From: an uncultured Eubacteriales bacterium
Lineage (GTDB): Bacteria; Bacillota; Clostridia; Christensenellales; Aristaeellaceae
NCBI GenBank assembly: GCA_902796115.1
Contig: CADBNX010000128.1
Coordinates: 1-25,113, forward strand
DNA: 25,113 nucleotides
Reading direction: 5' to 3'
Shown: in pieces, positions 23,879 to 25,113 of the stretch
How positions within the stretch are numbered: the first letter of the stretch is position 1
Layout: each line of letters starts with the position of its first letter
Program-made: the position numbers and the translations under genes
Notes under the pieces: model-generated
What the model was told of the DNA's origin: nothing
Database searches by the model: none
What the model saw: the letters and a program-made list of their open reading frames with translations, nothing else

Positions 23879-25113
23879 TTAATCCAGTTCAAACATCAGG
23901 GTCTGACCGCGGTGCATGGTTACCGTCAGTTCTGTGACGTCTGTTCCGTATGTTTTATCCTCATAGACTTCGCGCGGACTGCAGGAACCGGGAAAACGCA
24001 GGTGCTTTTCTCCGGAGGAGGAGGCGTGCACCGTCAGGTATCCGTGCCCGGCGAAGACCACGTCCCCGCTGTCCAGATAAATATGGCATCCGAAGAATCC
24101 GGCGATTTCGCGCAGGATGTCCGCGTGCAGGATCTTCGGGCCGAAGAAAACGGAAGTGAATCCGTCCGTCTGTTTGAGGGAAACGGCGGCTTCGCCGTTC
24201 ACGCAGTACCGTGCCAGCACGACGGCTTCCGGGTCATCCGGGATGAAGGCCGGATACAGCACGGAATCGCGGTTGTTGAGCCACGGCCCGAAGCCGGACT
24301 GCATCAGCCGGTAATTGAACCCGTACGGCGTCCAGGGGTCAAGCCCCGCGCAGATGGGGTGCGCGTTTTTGACAAAGCGGATCTTCGGGGACAGGACCTC
24401 GTTGCTCTGACGCACGCGGATCCCGGTCAGTTCCCCGATATGCGCGGGATCAAAGCGCTTTTCCGCGTCCGGCCGCACGACGCCTGAAGCGTACACCCAG
24501 ACGGCGGCCGCGTGTTCCCGCTGCAGGCGGGATCGGACAGCGTCCCTTTCCTCCCCGGTCAGGGAAAAACAGTTGAAGAATACGTACAGTTTATGGGGCG
24601 GGAGGGCCGGATTGCAGAGGTCGTTGTGGAAAATCTGATCCATCGGCGCGCCGACACGTCCCAGCTCATAATCCCGGAAAAACTCGACGGTGTCGAAGGT
24701 GGTGTCCTCTGACACGATCTGGGCGGATTCCTCATCGTACACCAGGGCGATCTGCGCGTGCTGCGAGCGGTCGCGGCGGTACGCATCCCGCGCGATGCGC
24801 TGCTGCCGCGCGATCAGGGGATAGAGCGCGGCGTCCTTAAACCTTCCGCCGCCCACATGTTGGTCGAACCAGTACGCCATGTTGCCCGCGGCCAGATCCG
24901 CGCCGAAATCGCGCTTCATGGTCGCGATGCTGTCCTCCGCGGTGAACAGTTCATACAGATTGCGGTAATGCGCATTCTCATGGTGTGTGCGGCTGTCGTT
25001 GGATACGATATAGATTTTGTTCCGAAGGGCGAAGGCCTCGTTCATCTCCCGCTGTCCGGTAAAACCGCCCGGCTGCCGGTTCTGATAGACGCCCGGCGCA
25101 AGCAGCATGTCAA
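23879..25113 (-). CDS. GH42-like protein, C-terminal part (runs off the right edge)
   Basis: The frame is open to the last base of the window, so the true start is outside; an in-frame ATG at 25108 is internal. The visible segment begins DMLLAPGVYQNRQPGG and continues with KIYIVSNDSRTHH, which aligns with the ending of the TIM barrel in GH42-like enzymes (usual form: SPxSYxxRxPGG...EDDTRTH). The expected Glu of that motif is Ser36 here, counting from 25108. It then shows a trimerisation-type domain (PPHKLYVFFNCFSLTGEERDAVRSRL) and a beta C-terminal domain. It is a paralog of the gene at 19766-21841. Only 17 bases separate its stop codon from the next ATG. Confidence 0.75.
   Translation of the reverse strand, partial: DMLLAPGVYQNRQPGGFTGQREMNEAFALRNKIYIVSNDSRTHHENAHYRNLYELFTAEDSIATMKRDFGADLAAGNMAYWFDQHVGGGRFKDAALYPLIARQQRIARDAYRRDRSQHAQIALVYDEESAQIVSEDTTFDTVEFFRDYELGRVGAPMDQIFHNDLCNPALPPHKLYVFFNCFSLTGEERDAVRSRLQREHAAAVWVYASGVVRPDAEKRFDPAHIGELTGIRVRQSNEVLSPKIRFVKNAHPICAGLDPWTPYGFNYRLMQSGFGPWLNNRDSVLYPAFIPDDPEAVVLARYCVNGEAAVSLKQTDGFTSVFFGPKILHADILREIAGFFGCHIYLDSGDVVFAGHGYLTVHASSSGEKHLRFPGSCSPREVYEDKTYGTDVTELTVTMHRGQTLMFELD

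Noticed and set aside
22064..24487. Plus-strand open frame of ~807 codons
   Set aside because: It is antisense to the DUF6259-like and GH42-like genes and spans the junction between them; no family match and no convincing ribosome site.

Overview
The window looks like chromosomal DNA from a GC-rich member of the Clostridia (Bacillota). The gene set is clostridial: a BMP/NupNOPQ-type nucleoside importer, GTG-started xpt, the rsmD-coaD-coiled-coil protein order, DegV, chromosomal TraX, and a secreted subtilisin with LRR_5-type repeats. Most genes have strong AGGAGG-type ribosome binding sites and short or overlapping junctions. The base composition and 'AEE'-type signal peptide ends suggest a gut or rumen Clostridia lineage (possibly Christensenellales-like), but that placement is a guess. 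I see no tRNA, rRNA, CRISPR array, insertion sequence or phage gene.

Layout. (1) 1-189, minus strand: the start of a secreted protein that runs off the left edge, divergent from (2) 458-5867, plus strand: a secreted S8 protease, then a tightly coupled set of Fe-S aldo/keto reductase, lgt, a beta-lactamase-fold serine hydrolase and recX. (3) 5868-6190: an AT-rich gap with palindromes, a good promoter and a possible transcription attenuator leading into a MATE-family exporter (6191-7573). (4) 7646-11459: a complete-looking transcription unit with its own promoter and intrinsic terminator: alr, an unknown membrane protein, rsmD, coaD and a hendecad-repeat coiled-coil protein. (5) 11604-18851: a second promoter, with a PurR-box-like palindrome, leading into xpt, a BMP-family binding protein, an ABC ATPase and two permeases, followed by DegV and TraX. 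(6) 18944-25113, minus strand: an operon entering from the right edge that encodes two GH42-like proteins (one partial), a DUF6259-type glycosidase-like protein and an SDR oxidoreductase.

How the parts work together. Block 5 reads as purine/nucleoside capture: the binding protein, ATPase and permeases import a nucleoside or base, and Xpt converts xanthine to XMP. Block 4 is housekeeping (D-alanine, 16S rRNA methylation, CoA). Block 2 combines lipoprotein lipidation (Lgt) with RecX and two enzymes of unknown substrate. Block 6 is the most novel part: an intracellular carbohydrate locus in which two paralogous GH42-like proteins both seem to lack the glutamate expected at the nucleophile position, next to a redox enzyme.
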